In this document: piece after piece, positions 24,501 to 35,519 of the stretch
Numbering within the stretch: the stretch's first letter is position 1
Layout of the letters: the number at the start of each line of letters is the position of its first letter
Assembly (NCBI GenBank): GCA_025266875.1
Contig: JALLLT010000011.1
Span: forward strand, 248,001 to 312,000
DNA from: Fennellomyces sp. T-0311
Taxonomy: Eukaryota; Mucoromycota; Mucoromycetes; Mucorales; Lichtheimiaceae
Length of the DNA: 64,000 bases
Direction: 5' to 3'
Notes under the pieces: model-generated
The model's input: the letters and a program-made list of their open reading frames with translations, nothing else
What the model was told of the DNA's origin: nothing
Databases searched by the model: none
Translations under genes and position numbers: made by a program

Positions 24501-25326
24501 GCTCACCTGTACAAGCGCTCGGTTCTGACGTGCTTTGGACAATGATGGCTGTGGTGCTGCTGCTGCTGCTTGTGGTTTGGATGTGCTGGCATGTCGCATC
24601 TTCATATTCTCGCGATCTTGCTTGATCTCCAGCAATGCTCTGTTTTTGGCCTACCCTCGATATGGATTGAGCAAGACTTTCAATGCACGAGTAACACATA
24701 CTTCTCGATCCAACCGCTTCTGCTTCTTGATTTCCTGCTGGGCCCTTTCATAAGCTGTCCCCTCCGACTGGCTGCTGCTTGCAGGTTGCTTGGGAGTATG
24801 AGATCCTCGAATCATTTTCTGCTTCTCTCGATCCTCTTTGATTTGAGCTAACGCTCTTTGGCGGGCCTATGTCTCGCAATTAAGTAAACCACAAAGCACC
24901 GTATGCGTGCGATAGGTCTACCTCCTGGTTACGTCGCTTTTCCTTTTTCGCTTCAACCGACATTTTTAACGACTGTTCGCGCATATGAGCAGCTTGAGCT
25001 TCCGCAGCTTCCTTGTGCTGACGACTTTCCACCACCTTTGCTTTATTGGTGAGTCGTATGCACACATGAAACCAATACTACCATTTACCTGTGGCCGCAT
25101 CGCCGGTTCAGATGACGGCTGGGGTGCTAATACCGGCCTGTTGGTCTCATTTCCCAAAATCCTAGTTTCTTCAATGAGTGTCATTTCGATCGATGGTGCT
25201 TTTCAGCACGTACCATTCCGTAGCTGCCTCGACAGTAGTGTTTTGCAAAAGTGCTGCTCTGCATACGTCAATGTCGAAGCCTAGACCAAGTAATTGGGCT
25301 AGTTTGTCATCGTCTGTACTCGTCAT
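21520..25326 (-). CDS. UBA-UBX-leucine-rich-repeat protein, probable Cdc48/p97 adaptor
   Basis: Complement of 21 exons: 25214..25326, 25089..25161, 24922..25035, 24702..24866, 24507..24650, 24330..24452, 24218..24287, 24117..24163, 23716..23977, 23512..23655, 23308..23455, 23088..23239, 22966..23037, 22739..22903, 22464..22688, 22337..22411, 22143..22283, 22014..22085, 21796..21960, 21658..21729 and 21520..21596. The frame closes exactly at 872 residues. Residues 1-40 form a UBA domain (KLAQLLGLGFDIDVCRAALL). Residues 60-200 are charged coiled coil with a duplicated unit. Residues 204-280 form a UBX domain (FKLSDGSAVRHEF, then FPKREFTEDE and VPNVSLNVIRWQ). After a DEE-rich linker, residues 370-865 carry about fifteen AMN1-type leucine-rich repeats. 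UBA-UBX proteins link ubiquitinated clients to Cdc48; the LRR arc could add substrate choice. One intron (21961..22013) needs a GC donor. Confidence 0.82.
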
Positions 25327-26470
25327 AGTCAAAAAAAAAGAGTGCTAAGAGAACAGTGACGAATTTCTTGCATGATTCCGCCGCTATGCTGCTTTTAGTT
25401 GGCAACACGGCAGATGTTTTTTATTCAAAGACAAACTTGATCGATAATACAAACTCATCACTTTGGATCTATCGGTTTGTACGGCGGACAACATGTCTGC
25501 TGTCAACAATTTAAAACATGCTTCAGGAGGCAGCAAGCTGTATCCTCCTCCTACTGTATGCAGGAAGCACGCGCGCGATTATTTACCTCGTGGCATGTCA
25601 GAAATACGCCTGCTGTTGGGATAGTAAGCTGGTATCCCTTCCCCTTTGTACTACACATCTTCATTCTCCTGGTATTTTCAATGGATGGATCATTTCACCG
25701 AGTTTGCTCATGCATTATCGCTATTTATCATACGTTGCACAGTGTGGGGCAGGACCGAGAGCTTCATGATAGAACGTATCGTCTGAAAGCACGAGGTCAT
25801 ACATAGACGGCACCGAGAGCAGACAAGTGACAATTTAATGAGCATATAATACAGTACGTGGACGCACTGCACTATAACCTGATAGTTATCCTATACACGG
25901 TTCCACCTCTGCTATATTGACGCCCCAAATTCCATCGCTCATGGATACAAACTGTTGTCTAAATATACATGCACATATACTAACTTGCAGAAGAAGCCTT
26001 TGCACCGGTAAGCAATCCTGGGGATGTTGACTTGCATTGTCATCATCGACCATTGGGACTCGTGGCCTAGACATACACCAAGCCCCCCTTTCATTGCTGG
26101 TGGTCAGCAATGGTTAAAAGTTTGGCGGGAAAAGGAAGACTGCTGTACACCTATTTCATGAGAAAGTGAATTAAGGTCTATGACACCGGATGGTACAACT
26201 CGATCAAGATACGAAAGTCTAAATCTTATTTTGTACGTGCTGATGCATTGGAAAAAATGTCCCGCTAATCGGAACTTGTCAATGTTGAGAGGGTTGACAG
26301 GGTCCACCAATCCTATCAATGTTCCACAACTGCCGCTTACCTTGAAACAGATTACCAGAGTATTGAAAGCCCTTATGAATGATGGTCAACGCTGTAGCCA
26401 AATTCTAGGATATTGTGATCGCCTGGTATGGTACTTTATAGAAATATATATATATTAAATAGAAGTTTAT
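25327..26470. other. intergenic region, no gene seen
   Basis: About 1.1 kb upstream of the UBX-LRR gene. Short open frames on both strands lack any recognisable protein. The part next to 25327 must hold that gene's promoter. Confidence 0.55.
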
Positions 26471-27376
26471 CTAGTAATCATCGGCACAGATATCGGAATC
26501 GTCATCTTCTCCTTGGCTAGTCTCCTCCTCGTCATCTCCATGGTTAGTACCGACAATCTCCCAATGAACAAAGTCGGTACTGCTTTCTTTAAGCTTTGGA
26601 AGCTTACCGTCACTGTTGCTCCAGGAGAAGCGGTCAGAGTCATGGTTTAGCAAATACTTTTTGTAAGTGTTCTTGCTACCCAAAACGGGATTGGGATGTG
26701 TTTTTGTAGAAAAATTGGGTACAACATGGATAGACCGCTTCACCTGATTAACGTGGGTGACAAAAAGACCTTTATAGTTCTCCTCAAGGCACGGTGAGAG
26801 AACCTCTAACCCTGTCTTGTGGACTTCGTTCAATGACTTGTACCGACGTGCCAGAACGAGATCGTACACTTTCCCTTCATATGTCGCCTGAAAAAGCAGA
26901 AGCACTTGACCGTACGATTCGTAGATGTACTTATCGCTCGGATCTCTGAGGTTGCGAGATTGGAACACGGCAAAGTCTTTTCTTTCACGACCATGAAACT
27001 GATCATGCATCCTGATTTTCTCGTTGATTATTATGCCGTTGGTATCGTTGTCCATGATAGTTAAGGTCTGATACACCTTAATATTATCGTTGTCGAGCTG
27101 TGGCGTATTACGTGCTGCTACACTTGTGAAGCGTTTTTCGATGGCGACATCCAAAAACGAACGAATTACTTTATCACACCCATGAAGAGTCGCCTTTGTC
27201 TTCAGTGCTGGTACCATTTGAGGAGTGATCGAAGACGTCATCGTATAGCTCAAGTCGTATCGTTTTGTGGTAACCTTGCGGGTCGATTTTTCAGCACGTA
27301 TGGCGGTCGCAAATTCGTTCGATTGGTTGACGGTGGTATCGAACAGTAGGTCCTTCTTGTATACGAAATTTGCCAT
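26471..27376 (-). CDS. 301-residue orphan ORF, possibly transposon-derived
   Basis: A single open frame from ATG 27376 to a stop at 26471. It has no signal peptide and no membrane segment. The sequence includes SRNLRDPSDKYIYESYGQVL, LLFQATYEGKVYDLVLARRY and HVVPNFSTKTHPN, and ends in an acidic tail with EDDDSD. The middle part resembles, loosely, the C-terminal beta-rich region of large transposase-associated fungal ORFs (Plavaka/KDZ/CACTA type), in which a QLLLLF..T..GK-type segment occurs. It sits just downstream of a decayed multi-exon reading frame on the same strand, which supports a transposon origin. It could equally be the last exon of a lineage-specific gene. The frame is intact, so it may be expressed. 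Confidence 0.5.
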   Translation of the reverse strand: MANFVYKKDLLFDTTVNQSNEFATAIRAEKSTRKVTTKRYDLSYTMTSSITPQMVPALKTKATLHGCDKVIRSFLDVAIEKRFTSVAARNTPQLDNDNIKVYQTLTIMDNDTNGIIINEKIRMHDQFHGRERKDFAVFQSRNLRDPSDKYIYESYGQVLLLFQATYEGKVYDLVLARRYKSLNEVHKTGLEVLSPCLEENYKGLFVTHVNQVKRSIHVVPNFSTKTHPNPVLGSKNTYKKYLLNHDSDRFSWSNSDGKLPKLKESSTDFVHWEIVGTNHGDDEEETSQGEDDDSDICADDY

Positions 27377-27534
27377 TTGTGATAATGAGTCAAATCGACG
27401 GTTTGTTCGTTTCGCAGGCTTCTTGACATCGATAATATGCTGCTGCTCAAAGCTGGTTGTGCTGTAGCTGCTAGTAACTCCTCGGGGTCTGATATCATCG
27501 GCATATTTCTATACCATATGGTTTTTCGGGAAGT

Positions 27535-29150
27535 TCAAACCGGATTTTGAATATTTCTGGAGCACTGGACTGCAGATATACTATGCATCCAGTGATTCCT
27601 GCATTTCAAGAAGAGATTGCTCTGTGTGTTCTTTGGCGGTGGCGTGCATAGTAAAATCCAAAAATGACGTAAGCAAAGTGCTGCTTGGAGAGGAATGTAA
27701 TCGTGGCAACAGGGCAATATAATTGTCATGTTTGTTTCGCATCTCGGTATCCGTGGGGTTTCTGAGAAACCGGTAAAAAATACCGTTCTTGAGTCGTCGA
27801 TGGTTTTGATAAGCCGGTATTTCAGAAGCTCGCATATTGATTTCCTCAATGATTGAGTTCCCTCTCGACCCATGATAGTCCAAAATGAGGGCGCCGAGAC
27901 ATTTAAGCAAATGTGTATAGACACTGCCAAGCTGGTGTAAGTCATCGACGACGATGGAAATATGGATATCGAAGCATGGTTGATGAAGATTCCAAAATGC
28001 ATTCTAAGTGGATCAAATGATATATTACTTTATATTAGAGAAAATGTGGTATGTACATGTCCAAGTTATTACATACTTGCATTTGATGAATCGAATAGCC
28101 TTCAAATACTTCTTTATCACCTTTCTTCTTTGTTCCTGGGTCACTGATAAGCTTTTTCCCGTAATGATAAAGTTCTTTCATATGGGTCGCCGTTTGTTTT
28201 TGGTCGTTTTTGCGGTATTGTTTAGTAAAAAAAAAAACAAAGCAGCGCGGATAGCCTCTCTTGGTGCTTACGCTTTTGACAAGAGCTAGTAACCATCTTA
28301 TATCCAATTTAATGATACCTGAATACATTAAAAACAAAACACGCTTACTGCTCTTGAGGAGTGTATGATGTGTACGATCGGAACCTTGATTGCTTTCACT
28401 TCGCCGGGCTTCATATACTTGACCGTTGATACTAGCTGGTCCAAGTGAATCTTGCTGACAAGTACAGACTTTAAGGGGTCTCTGTATCGTTTGAGGCGCT
28501 GACGGACTGAGGGTTCGCAAACTCGCCCGTTCCATATTCGATGATACTTCGTGCAGCATCGGTGACTGGGATACCAAGGTCCAGCCGCATGTACTGCGGG
28601 ACCGTGTTGGTATCCTGAGAGAGGGAATCACGCCTGTTTTACAAATAGTAAATGTTTAGCGTTAGTGTAATCCTGCGGATCACTGCCATGTACTTACCAC
28701 TGCAGGAAGTATTTCTCGTCGAAACCAAACCATAACTCGAACAATGGACTCCAATGTTTTACAATCGGTGATTTCTCGGTGCATTTGGCAATCTATATGT
28801 CTAACAGCTTGAAATATTGATAGGCATGTTGATCAAGGCTGAAGGGAAGGATATTGGTATATTTAGGCTACGATATTCATGATTAACAGGAATCTTTGGC
28901 TTACAAGTTTCTGCATTTTTGGCCATTGTCGTACTCTCGACACACAGTTCGTCATTATTGTCATCATCACCATCTACGCCTTACAGACAATGATCTCCCG
29001 AAGGAAAAAGGGAGACAGTTTCCTGCGAACGAGCACTGTATGTCTTATGATCTTTTTGGGTTTTCTTCTAAAAAGATCTCAGCATCATCATGTAATGCTC
29101 GAAACAGCAGTACGCGATAGCGATGGCCACGTTGTTCACCCTTGATCATA
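27535..29150 (-). pseudogene. decayed multi-exon gene upstream of the 301-residue ORF
   Basis: Minus-strand coding traces are clear but interrupted. One exon ends with FGFDEKYFLQW at 28698 and joins, through a 64-base GTAAGT..CAG intron (28634..28697), to RDSLSQDTNTVPQYMRLDLG and IPVTDAARSIIEYG. A frame change then leads to VRQRLKRYRDPLKS and KYMKPGEVKAIKVPIVHIIH. Another piece (27580-27950) reads VDDLHQLGSVYTHLLKCLGA and then RFLRNPTDTEMRNKHDNYIA. At about 28890-29150 further fragments are seen. Whether these belong to one gene together with 26471..27376 is inferred from strand and order. No family can be named; a large transposon-borne gene is the best guess. Confidence 0.4.
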
Positions 29151-31899
29151 TTTTCAATCGTTACGCATCTGGTTTCTACGTATCTACAGAGCCAGGCCTC
29201 CCCTAACTAATAAGTTGTGAGATGAAACATTATTATGGATTATTATGGATTACGTACCGCCAAACACGGTAGCGAAAAAAGAAAGACGAAAATTTTCGGA
29301 TTGACAATTTTATTTCATGGGTAAGAAAAACTTGTCTATCCTCCTTAAAAACACATCAATCTTGCCTGGGAAAAAATGTAGAGAATAATCATGCTTCTCA
29401 GAAAATAGCTTAGATTTGAACAAAAATAGACGGATTTTAGACATCGTTTTTACTTAAACGCCTATGATACCGAACGATATCAATAATATTCCGGTCTACA
29501 GCAATAGCCTCTTCGATAAATGAGCAATATCAAGAAAAACAAAAAAAAAGTACACCACCGGTTTGAGAGGTATAACACTTCGACTAGCCAGCTGTGAAAA
29601 ATTAATGTAGCTGCGTACGTATCGCCGAAAGTGAGAAGCAAATCATATGCTGGTTTGCTAAGGGCTCTCTGTTTATAAACTAGACGGTAAAGGGTACGCA
29701 GCCGAAAAGTCAAACAGAGTTAAAGACGGCAAGTGGAGCTAATGTCGTGGTGGAAGACTTTCGCTGTTGACTGGGTATATATACATTTTCTTCATTCATA
29801 TTCAGCATGGAGTGAGACATTGACCAATATAAAAGATTGCCGCGCATATTGAAAGTTTTCCAAAACTTCGTTGCTGTTATAACGTTATTCCTTGAGCATA
29901 AGAAATTTAATCTTGTGATGATGGCTTTTGGTAAATCATCGAAGATATAGATAGATGGCGGTAATTGCAGCACCGTAATTAGCTGCGATACAAACTGGTC
30001 ATTTAATGCTTTGTGTAAGTAGCTTTTGGATATCATATTACGCGCTAGCCCGGTATGGTTGCTAATGTAGTTGCTTTTTCTAACTTCTTAAATATGCGAT
30101 GCTTATTGTAGATTTTCGTGTATTTGGCTTGCCTCTTGTTCGATCCAGTAAAGCATGATTAGGAACACCGTTGGTACTGTCGACGAATTGACGCGTTATT
30201 TCCACCAACTGTTGTAACCACAAAGAGTGGTGAATATACCTTTCCTGTGTGTGTCGTGAGCAGTGCTGTTTGGTTTTTGAACTATTTTATATATGATTGA
30301 TTCGCGTCTTCTTGCCAATGATCAGGCGAATGGACCAATAGGACGTTCGATTCCTTCGGCTCGGGATCTTGTCCTGCGATATTTAAATTCTTCTTTTGCA
30401 GATTGTGAGCCTTTGCTGTTTACTTGATGGTTTTTCAAGTGGCATGGTTAGCATTTGATTTCAGTTTATAGCGATTCTCTTACTTTGTCAGGCGATTGTT
30501 TCAGGTTTCATCCATTTGCATCGCGTATTATCTACTTTTGGGTTTCAGTTAGCTCTCTAAGAGTCCATCCAGGCTTTCAGACACGTCATGTCATTTACCG
30601 AGCGCGATCAGCGTGAAGATGGCATAATTGTGAACCGGCGCATAGCTGCTCGTGGATTTTTTTTGTTGGTTTGACGAACATCACGAGAAATTTGAAAATG
30701 CTGATATACACGCGCTAGTCTTATCTTCCCGGTCCTTTGTTCTCCACTTTTGAAAGTAGCCCATTGTTGAAAACAAATCAAAGCTTAAATACTGGTCGAA
30801 TACCCTTCGAACGTGTGATAGCGGTAGTGGGCAGTTGTAGGACATTTAGCTTACTGTAATTTGACCCACTGCAGCGTATTTTTAAGAGGTAAAATAATCT
30901 TGCTTTCGGCTTTCAAGCGAGCAATACTCTGTAGAACGACCACCATACATCAAACGAACGATCCGCAATCTTCTTTCACTGAGCCTTCGGAGAATTAGTA
31001 CATTAGTTAAAGTTGACTATCTGTCTGACATCCATGCTCTAAACTCAGTAAACAATACGTGTCATGTTCCCGTGAGCGACGGAAATTGTCAGAGAGTTGA
31101 GCAAGCAAATAGTGCAATGTGTACTACAACCTTCCATATACAGAGCGTCTTTTCCTTCTAAGCTTCCTCCCTCTGATGAGCCATCGCTAATCATCTGGTT
31201 TCTTTTGGTACTCTTTAGATTATTGTAGCAAATTGTAGTGTATCGCAGCTCAAGAATGCCTGCGAGCCTTCGAGAAATATTTCTATGTAATGATTATATT
31301 TCCATTTGCGGCATACCAAAAATTGCTCACCACATCATCCAACATACCGCTTTCCATACGCGTTCAATATGGAAATGATCAGCAAGTTAAAAAAAAGCTT
31401 CGGTGTAACTGTAGTTAAAAGAGAAAATCTGGGGTAAATGACCTCAGAACGCATAAAATACATATGTTCTAGAAGAAATATGCTTGAGGAACAACCTATC
31501 CTGGAATTACTTGGGATGCTTGATAAGCTGATGTGACTACGCTTTGAATAGGGACTATGGCATCTTCTACTAGGCTAGCGTAGCAACATGGACCCGTACC
31601 TATACTCAGAAAACGAGATGGGTACACCATCACATGCTAACGTTGGCCGTTGATCAAGCATTGCTAAGTTTAAAGTTTAGAAGAGGCTCGGCCTCTGACG
31701 TTACACTGCAGCAAAACAAGAGTACATACTCGGGTATTCGCCGTACCTTTTCTTTCTTTTCTTCCCCTTTTCTTTTTCTTCTTCTTATCTTTTCAATCAA
31801 AGCATATATAGCGAGTATATGGAGGGCACCGTAGCTAATAGCAGATGTGTTTTTCTTTTTTACAAAAAGCAAAGTTGGATAGAAGCAACTACAGGTCCG
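29151..31899. other. 2.7 kb AT-rich stretch without recognisable genes
   Basis: Only short frames are present on both strands, none with a recognisable product. It lies between two decayed genes and is probably old mobile-element debris. A minus-strand frame at 29710-30036 is the longest but has no supporting features. Confidence 0.5.
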
Positions 31900-33000
31900 T
31901 GTGGCTCATCCGTAGGTCCTATTAGCGTTCCCGATACCACCAAGGGGTATCGTGCCTCATCCTATTGCTGGGAGCAATTCAGCAAAATGGGTCGGAAAAG
32001 TGACAGCAAATACGTTATAATTGACAGCAGCCACCATCGAGTTGTGAAAACTGGAAAAACCGAGACGTATTTTCAACTTGTTCCGACATTGACAAGAAAC
32101 AGCCGTGACCAATGAAATGACACGCGGCGACTTGTTTAAACAAAGATGCAAGAGTTTTGATGTGGTGCGACAAGATCTGTATCGACCAAACGAACAAGAT
32201 CAAAAGCATCATCAAGTCTATCAGCAGCATCATATCTGCAGCAATGCACTCTCCACGATCATATTGGTTCCTGAAATCGAGATTGACGATCCCAAAGAAT
32301 CAGTCATGTCAGCTGCATCGATGGAGATATTCACGTTGTAACTGTAGCCATCATCCAAATGGGGGTAAAAATGAAGCTGGATACTGGATGTCGGTGCATA
32401 TTTTGGTCGTTGTACAAAGTACCTATTTTTTGGACACTTGCGCGAGACAAGCAACGGTATATGGTCAACAAAAACGATTTTCTGTCCGGACGCATGCTAA
32501 GTTCCAAAGATAAAGAGACGAGAAAAAGGACTGTATCCTCATCTTTGGACCAGAACCAAGGACAGCAACAAAATCCTTGCGATAACCAACACTTTCCATG
32601 GCGCCAATAATGTCGATTACAACAGCAACGTGCCTGTGGCCATCCGCAACTTTTATAGATCATTGGCTGAATATGATCTTTCTATCGCGTGGTATGACCG
32701 ATAGCAGATACAAAGGGTATATCTCAATTTACCACTGCTATGATCTTCCCTCGTGGACAGGATTTGCGGGATAACATGCGGAGCGACCGATGAGCGATAT
32801 TGTATTGGACCGACATGGCAACTATATCATAGATGAGCAAATGCACTTGTATGGAAGGTGGTTGGGTAACACTATTCGTTTCATCGGACATGACGATCAT
32901 GGATTACATGACGACAACGGACGACGTCAAATAGCACATCACACGGAGCGATTTCAACTATGGATGGCTTTGGTGATGATAAAAGAACTCCACTGAACTG
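31900..33000 (+). pseudogene. decayed HET-like (heterokaryon incompatibility type) protein gene
   Basis: Three frames have to be combined. KGYRASSYCWEQFSKMG (31945) matches the Y.ALSYCWG-like start of HET domains. WCDKICIDQTNKIKS (32160) matches the invariant WID.CINQ centre, and NALSTIILVPEIEIDD (32245) matches the following strand. Further downstream NVPVAIRNFYRSLAEYDLSIAWYD (32620, split by my reading), a YDLPSWTG segment and MSDIVLDRHGNYIIDE (32790) look like the rest of the same protein. Frame changes around 32160 and 32220 and in-frame stops after 32340 mean the gene is dead unless unseen introns rescue it. In ascomycetes HET proteins act in non-self recognition; the role in this lineage is unknown. 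Confidence 0.5.
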
Positions 33001-35519
33001 GAGTCAGTTATGTATGTCAAGATCCGCCAGTTGGTTTTTTTCACACTCACTGCTGGAAGCCAAATCACGATGCTGCATCATGCTCATTAATCCCGCCGCT
33101 CTCATTAGCGAATGATCGCGACACTTTCGACAACGTTACCCTGATAACGATAAAGGACAACCACACCGACAGTCCACCCGCCGCTTGCAGTTGCGATTGC
33201 TTTTTTCCCGGTCTCTAAAAAGTCTCCTGATGCTCCAGTGTATACAACTGGCGGTAGGATTCTCTTAAAATGCCACCGATATCAAAACGCATGCCTAAAA
33301 AGTATTGATGTGTTCTTGCATGAAATGTTGCAACGCCGATAACTTAATAATAGAATAAAGTTGATGCTGGACATGGCGCCTGCATCAATGAACGTTCTAA
33401 ATATCCCAAACAAAGACATAACTGTATTTCGGTACAACATCTAAAGAAGAAGGTGCAACACGATCTTATTCGATTTGCTCTAAATTTGAAAAAACCGCAC
33501 TCTTTCCAAATAAATCACAAAATGTCCGAATTCCAGTCATCAAAATCTAAATTGACATAGATTACCTAAAGAAACAGCACCTGATTGAAAAAGAATGGTT
33601 CACAGTAACCGTTCCTGTGAACCAGCATCAAGAAATATGCTACGACACTGTATTACCATGCAATGTTACTCATCAAGTGATGAGCATATTGGATATATAC
33701 TTTTGTTCCAAAGCTTCGGATCCACTGTTCCTTAATATCAAATGTGCTTCGTTGCTCCTGTGATTAGCCAAGACAAAAAAGAACTTTCTCACGGGCCAAG
33801 CATTAATAATTATCAGAGCGAGTTAAAAAAACGTTTATGCATCGTGGCCCGCTTCATTTCGATTGGTGCAATGTCAGGTATAAGCGTGGAGGATTAACAC
33901 CATTGGAAATAGCAGGCTTTCTTGATACGGTTCAACCTCATAAAGGTTAAAACTCATGCCATTAGCAATAAGAAGGTTCTTTAACGTAATCTAAATTCTG
34001 ATAAAGCAAAAAGAAGAAGCATCGACGGCAACTGCGCGCACTATTCATCTGACATTCTCATGTGGCACAGGATGTAACAGACTTTTTTTATGCTTCGATA
34101 AGTGATCACCCGTAAACATACGACGGTTTACGTCTATTTTATTTTTTCTAGATGCTACGGGCCGGTCCTGCGTGCACATAGGGTATATAACGAGCCATGG
34201 GATTTCGAGTATCTTATCTGTGTCATTTTCCTATTTCCTTCGTTTTTGGACAAACTGGAGACTTTTTGCAAAAAGAGAAAGGAAAAAAAAGAGGCGCAGT
34301 TCCATTTTACCGGGCCGAGGATTTGCTCAGCCCTTATTCAATAGGAGCCAACATGGAGAAGCTTTTGATGAATGTAAAACAGGTGTGTAACGGGCATCTC
34401 TGTCGGATCGGGCGTTGCGACAGGGACCAATAAAGCCAGATCGGTCCTGGCGAGAGGCACCAGCAAAGGGAGAGCGAGTCTGGCTGTCGAGTTTTATTTA
34501 TAGGCAGTATTGTAAGGGAAAAGAGGGTTGCGGCACGGTATGCCGTTGGGCAACGATGGCGCCCAAAAAATAAAATAACAATACAAAAAAAGACGACAGT
34601 TGGCCATGTTGCAAATGATACACGCAGGCCTAAAATAGCAATTCGACCCTGACTGGTGCTAGGCAACACAAGGAACGGTGGTAGGAAATCTCTGGCTTCT
34701 TTCATGTTCGAGACCTCCTGCTTTCTTCTTTTTTCGAGGTGGCTCTTGCGCAGAAACAAGGAAGGGATCTGCATTTCATTTGTCATTGTGTCTGTTTCTC
34801 CCTCTGCAAGCGCACGTCCACCGCTCGATTCGGTCTCACCTTTTACGTAAGTGATCAAGGAAGAGAAGCTGGGCCGGAAGGCTTCAACGAATCAAGTGGG
34901 CCACAAACTATATACAAACGAGTCTCACGGCCACAAACGACGGTATGGGAAATGGTGCTACCTTTGCGCTGGTTTTCATGGCCATCATTGCTAGTGCGCG
35001 CGTGCAAGCATTGTTACACTGGAGAATAACAAGGAACAAAATGACAGAGCGGCTAAAACCAATTTCCCAGTTATACTCCGGCCATTATTACATGCACCGT
35101 CTGAACAATAAAGCGTAACGCATGCGCCATGCCAGCCATGATCTGTTTAGCCAGCTCCGGGGCGGCTCCGGGCGACTCTCGGCGGCGGGTGCGTGACGCT
35201 CGATATTTAAGTGCATCAGGGGGGCGGCCGGAATAGATTTTTCGCATGGTCTCTCCATGCACTCTTATTACTGCAAGCCCGTTTGCCATTGTGTATAATC
35301 TTGGAAGCGCTTGACAAATGACAAAAGCGCATTTGAAAAAGGCAACTCCGAAATCACGCCACAATTTTTTTCACCCATTCTAGGCTGCACATGGAAAAAG
35401 GGGGTGGGCAGTGGGGACATGGCCACACAACACCAAAGTCCGCATATAGCACAGCTGTCGACCTTTTTGTTTTTCGCGAAACCCTTTCTCTTCCACTCAG
35501 CTCTTACTTTTTTTTCACA
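33001..35519. other. 2.5 kb region: tail of decayed gene, then promoter region of SREBP
   Basis: 33.0-34.0 kb continues the decayed sequence with stops in all frames. From about 34.1 kb the composition becomes more genic. A TATA-like TATATAA lies at about 34182 and a long CT-rich leader precedes 35520. No convincing gene is seen in either half. Confidence 0.5.

Noticed and set aside
35391..35519. In-frame N-terminal extension of SREBP
   Set aside because: The extension reads through a T-rich leader with no coding character, while the ATG at 35520 opens an acidic SREBP-like N-terminus.
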